Part shown: positions 15,593-18,979 of the stretch, one piece after another
How positions within the stretch are numbered: the first letter of the stretch is position 1
Layout of the letters: the number at the start of each line of letters is the position of its first letter
From: Hyphomonas sp.
Lineage (GTDB): Bacteria; Pseudomonadota; Alphaproteobacteria; Caulobacterales; Hyphomonadaceae
Direction: 5' to 3'
DNA length: 18,979 bases
Assembly: GCA_003486945.1 (NCBI GenBank)
Contig: DNFL01000319.1
Location: forward strand, 1-18,979
Translations under genes and position numbers: made by a program
Notes under the pieces: generated by a model
Databases searched by the model: none
Seen by the model: the letters and a program-made list of their open reading frames with translations, nothing else
What the model was told of the DNA's origin: nothing

Positions 15593-18500
15593 ATGACCGC
15601 TCCGGTTTTCATCCCATTGGCCATCCGGTCGAGCTATTCCCTGCTCGAAAGCATGATCTCGCCCTCAGACGTTGCCAAATGGTGCAAGGCCTACGGCGTG
15701 CCGGCTGCGGCGATCTCGGACCGCAACAACCTGTTCGGCGCCCTCGAGTTCTCTCTCAAGCTGGCGGAAAGCGGTCTCCAGCCGATCATGGCTTGCTGTT
15801 TTGATGTTACGGACGGTGTTCCGCGGTCGGAGCCGTCACGGGTCTCTCTCTATGCTCAGAACGAGGTAGGCTATCGGCGGCTGATGTTCCTGTCTTCTCG
15901 CGCGTTTCTGGATGCGCCGGACGGTGTGCCGAAACTTCATCGGCGCTACCTACTTGAGGAGACGGAAGGTCTTATCCTTCTCACCGGCGGCGCCGAAGGC
16001 GAAGTCGCCCGGCACATTCTGAAATCCAGGATGACTGACGCGCGCACGGAGCTCTCCACGCTCGCTGCAGCGTATCCCGGCAGGTGCTATGTCGAGATCA
16101 CCCGCCACGGCACACAGGCGGAATTGAAAACCGAAGCGGGCCTCACCGAACTCGCTTACGAACTCGGCCTGCCGCTTGTGGCAACGCATGACGCGCGTTT
16201 CATGAAGCCTGCCGACCGAAATGCGCATGACGCTTTGATGTGCATCGCAAATGGCGAGTATCTCGGACAGGACGACCGCAAGAGGGTCGAAGCTTCCCAA
16301 TACCTTCAGTCTCCTGAGGAGATGGCCGATCTGTTCGCCGATCTTCCCGAGGCTTTGCAGTCATCGGTCGAGATTGCTCAACGCTGCGTGGTTCGCGCAC
16401 AGATGCGCAATCCCATTCTTCCGGCCTTCAGCAAGGGCGGAAGATCAGAAGGCGACGAGTTGCGCCTGCAAGCGCGCGAGGGCCTCGAAGGGCGCCTGCG
16501 CCAAGCCGACCGTCTGTATGCAGACAAGATCCAATACGAAGAGCGGCTGGAGTACGAACTCGGTATAATCGAGCGGATGGGCTTTCCCGGCTACTTTCTG
16601 ATCGTTTCGGACTTTATCAAATGGGCCAAGGCAAACGGCATTCCTGTTGGTCCGGGTAGGGGATCGGGTGCGGGGTCGCTCGTCGCGTGGGCGCTGCTCA
16701 TTACTGACCTTGATCCAATCCGGTTCGATCTCCTGTTCGAACGCTTCCTCAACCCCGAACGCGTTTCGATGCCGGACTTCGACGTGGACTTCTGCCAGGA
16801 GCGCCGCGGAGAAGTCATCCGCTACGTGCGGGACAAGTATGGCGCAGACAGTGTCGCAATGATCATCACGTTTGGCACGCTGCAAGCCAAGGCCGTGGTG
16901 CGCGATGTCGGCCGCGTGATGCAGATGCCTTATGGTCAGGTCGACCGCCTCGCCAAGCTGATTCCGTTCAATCCGGCAAAGCCTCCAACGTTGGACGAAG
17001 CCATTGCGGCAGAGCCGAAGTTCGATGAAGAAATCTCGGCAGATGCGCGCGTAGGAGAACTGATCGAAACAGCGCGGTCGCTTGAGGGCCTTTACCGCAA
17101 CGCAGGCACGCACGCAGCCGGAGTTGTCATCGCGGACCGCCCGCTTGTTGAACTCGTTCCGCTCTACAACGATCCGCGCGCTGAATTGCCTGCCACGCAG
17201 TTCAACATGAAATATGCTGAAATGGCCGGCCTCGTGAAGTTTGACTTCCTCGGCCTTAAGACGCTGACAGTTATCGACCGTGCCCTGAAGTTCATTGAGG
17301 CCGGTCAGAAGACGATCGGTCCCGCTTGGACAAGTCTCGACGATGCGGCGAGCTACGATCTCATGGCGAGCGGCGAAACGCTCGGCGTGTTCCAGCTCGA
17401 AGGCGCGGGCATGCGCGACACGCTGCGCCGCGTGCGTCCGAACAATATTGAAGACCTGATCGCAATTATCTCGCTCTACCGTCCGGGCCCGATGGAGAAC
17501 ATCCCGGTCTATGTTCAGGGCAAGGAAGACCCGTCATCGGTAACCTATCAGCATCCGGACCTTCGCCCGGTGCTGGAAGCGACCTACGGCGTACCTGTCT
17601 ATCAGGAACAGGTCATGCGTATGGCGCAGGAGATTGCCGGCTACTCACTTGGCGAAGCTGATCTTCTGCGCCGCGCAATGGGCAAGAAAAAGCTGGAAGA
17701 GATGATCGCCCAGCGAAAACGCTTTGTTGATGGCGCCGCATCCAACAAGGGAATGAAGGAGAACCTCGCGAACGAGATCTTCGACACGATGGAGAAGTTC
17801 GCCGGCTATGGTTTCAACAAGTCGCACGCGGCCGCCTACGCTCTGATCGGCTATCAGACTGCCTATCTGAAGTGCCATTTTCCGGTTGAGTTCCTTGCGG
17901 CGTCGATGAGCCTTGATATCGGCAACACGGACAAGCTTGCGGCGTTCTTTCAGGAGGCCAAGCGCCTTCGCATTCCGGTTCTCGCGCCGGACATCAACAC
18001 ATCGACCGCCGATTTTGACGTACGCAATGGGGCAATCGTCTATGCGTTAGGCGCCCTCAAAGGGGTCGGACTTGAGGCCATGAAACATGTCTGCAATGTG
18101 CGGAGCGAAGGCGGGCCGTTCGCCGATCTGTTTGAATTCGCAGAGCGGGTCGATCCCAGGCATGTGAACAAGAAGGCCTTCGAATCCCTCGCCCGGGCAG
18201 GGGCCTTCGATGGTCTTGAACAAAACCGCGCCCGCGTCCTTGATGCTGCCGGAACCCTGGCCCAGCACGCGGCAAGTGCGGCCGGCGACCGTCAGGGAGG
18301 CCAGGCCGGCCTGTTCGCCGACGCCGAACCTGCGCTCCGCCCACCTTTGCCAAACCCGCGCAACTGGACCTCCCAGCAGAAGCTCGATGAAGAGTTCAAA
18401 GCCATTGGCTTCTACTTCTCAGGCCACCCGCTTGATGACGTGCTAACCTCCCTCGACCGCGACCGGATGACCCTGATCATGGAAATCGAGGAGCGGGCTG

Positions 18501-18979
18501 GGGAAGGCCGTCCTCTCGAAATGATTGGAATCGTGCGTGCCCGCACCGACAAACCTGGTCGGAATGGGGGCAAATACGCCTTCCTGACGGTTTCGGACCC
18601 CACCGGAGAGCGCGAAATGGCAGTCTATTCGGACGCTCTATACCAGTACAGCGACCTCCTCCGCCCCGGGAAAGCCATCGCCTTGACGGTATCGGTCCGG
18701 CAGAACGGGGAGGAAACCCGGCTGATCGTGGAACGGGCAGTAGAACTGGAATCTGCAAGAATATCAAAGCCTTCGGGCTTGCTCGTCGTTCGTCTGGCGC
18801 CGGGGGCAAATCCGGCTGAACTGGCGCAGGTCGTCCAGCTGCTCGAAGGCCTGTCGGACCCCGACAGGGGCGGAATCCACCTGGAAATGCCGCTCGAAGA
18901 CGGCCGGACGGTAACGGTAAAGCTTCCGCAGACCTACACGATCAGCCTGAAGGCCCAGCGGGCCCTAAAGGACATTCCC
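15593..18979 (+). CDS. dnaE: DNA polymerase III subunit alpha (3' partial)
   Basis: DnaE is the replicative DNA polymerase. The window holds 1129 codons from the ATG at 15593 with no stop; family members are usually about 1140-1180 residues, so only the last few tens are likely missing. The N-terminal PHP domain (about 5-280) has lost most metal ligands (A10 and R12 in place of HxH, R44 in SDRNN, R202 in HDAR). The catalytic palm aspartates are intact: D397 and D399 in MPDFDVDF, and D551 in KFDFLGLKTL. PVGPGRGSGAGSLVAW and SLYRPGPMENIP are further polymerase motifs. A helix-hairpin-helix region (ALGALKGVG) is followed by the beta-clamp-binding motif QAGLF (904-908) and an OB fold (about 980-1065). 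These and the length indicate DnaE1 rather than the mutagenic DnaE2/ImuC. Confidence 0.97.
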   Translation, partial: MTAPVFIPLAIRSSYSLLESMISPSDVAKWCKAYGVPAAAISDRNNLFGALEFSLKLAESGLQPIMACCFDVTDGVPRSEPSRVSLYAQNEVGYRRLMFLSSRAFLDAPDGVPKLHRRYLLEETEGLILLTGGAEGEVARHILKSRMTDARTELSTLAAAYPGRCYVEITRHGTQAELKTEAGLTELAYELGLPLVATHDARFMKPADRNAHDALMCIANGEYLGQDDRKRVEASQYLQSPEEMADLFADLPEALQSSVEIAQRCVVRAQMRNPILPAFSKGGRSEGDELRLQAREGLEGRLRQADRLYADKIQYEERLEYELGIIERMGFPGYFLIVSDFIKWAKANGIPVGPGRGSGAGSLVAWALLITDLDPIRFDLLFERFLNPERVSMPDFDVDFCQERRGEVIRYVRDKYGADSVAMIITFGTLQAKAVVRDVGRVMQMPYGQVDRLAKLIPFNPAKPPTLDEAIAAEPKFDEEISADARVGELIETARSLEGLYRNAGTHAAGVVIADRPLVELVPLYNDPRAELPATQFNMKYAEMAGLVKFDFLGLKTLTVIDRALKFIEAGQKTIGPAWTSLDDAASYDLMASGETLGVFQLEGAGMRDTLRRVRPNNIEDLIAIISLYRPGPMENIPVYVQGKEDPSSVTYQHPDLRPVLEATYGVPVYQEQVMRMAQEIAGYSLGEADLLRRAMGKKKLEEMIAQRKRFVDGAASNKGMKENLANEIFDTMEKFAGYGFNKSHAAAYALIGYQTAYLKCHFPVEFLAASMSLDIGNTDKLAAFFQEAKRLRIPVLAPDINTSTADFDVRNGAIVYALGALKGVGLEAMKHVCNVRSEGGPFADLFEFAERVDPRHVNKKAFESLARAGAFDGLEQNRARVLDAAGTLAQHAASAAGDRQGGQAGLFADAEPALRPPLPNPRNWTSQQKLDEEFKAIGFYFSGHPLDDVLTSLDRDRMTLIMEIEERAGEGRPLEMIGIVRARTDKPGRNGGKYAFLTVSDPTGEREMAVYSDALYQYSDLLRPGKAIALTVSVRQNGEETRLIVERAVELESARISKPSGLLVVRLAPGANPAELAQVVQLLEGLSDPDRGGIHLEMPLEDGRTVTVKLPQTYTISLKAQRALKDIP

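Noticed and set aside
1..18979. Mobile element, phage, CRISPR, toxin-antitoxin or biosynthetic cluster
   Set aside because: Every stretch is occupied by recognised housekeeping genes with the composition and order expected of an alphaproteobacterial chromosome. No direct repeats, integrase, transposase or attachment-like sites were seen.

Overview
This window is chromosomal DNA from an alphaproteobacterium. It has high GC, every gene lies on the plus strand, and the order nuoG-H-I-J-K-L-M-N, birA, coaX, rnj, mce, DUF1467 gene, proS, lolC, lolD, dnaE matches, from memory of the class, a layout conserved in alphaproteobacteria. Class-specific protein features support this: a short proline-tRNA ligase without the editing insertion, a DUF1467 protein, an RNase J, and a BirA without a DNA-binding domain. 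A member of the Hyphomonadaceae/Caulobacterales is my best guess, but the sequence alone does not prove it.

Region 1 (1-8316) is the distal half of the nuo operon for respiratory complex I (proton-pumping NADH:quinone oxidoreductase): the C-terminal part of NuoG, the quinone-site subunit NuoH, the two-cluster ferredoxin-like NuoI, and the membrane-arm subunits NuoJ, K, L, M and N. Bases 1-20 do not look genomic. They match the 3' end of an Illumina TruSeq adapter with one base missing, so nuoG is cut by the contig edge at an adapter remnant.

Region 2 (8313-12178) holds housekeeping genes packed directly behind nuoN: biotin-protein ligase (birA), type III pantothenate kinase (coaX), ribonuclease J (rnj), methylmalonyl-CoA epimerase (mce) and a two-helix membrane protein of unknown function (DUF1467). 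BirA, CoaX and Mce form a loose cofactor theme: biotin is needed by propionyl-CoA carboxylase, whose product is the substrate of the epimerase, and pantothenate is the precursor of CoA.

Region 3 (12231-18979) holds proS, the lipoprotein-release transporter genes lolC and lolD, and a nearly complete dnaE (replicative polymerase alpha subunit) that runs off the right edge.

The genes are almost all coupled. Six junctions overlap by 1-4 nt (nuoH/I, nuoL/M, nuoN/birA, mce/DUF1467, proS/lolC, lolC/lolD). Only three gaps exceed 40 nt: nuoI-nuoJ (65 nt), DUF1467-proS (52 nt) and lolD-dnaE (76 nt). Each of these contains at least one short perfect inverted repeat, and the last two each hold a tandem pair. 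There is no gene-free stretch longer than 76 nt. I saw no tRNA, rRNA, CRISPR array, insertion sequence, phage gene or intrinsic terminator. I did not find an undescribed multi-gene system. The points worth following up are the adapter remnant, the hairpins in the three gaps, the strongly degenerate PHP domain of DnaE, and the conserved gene of unknown function.
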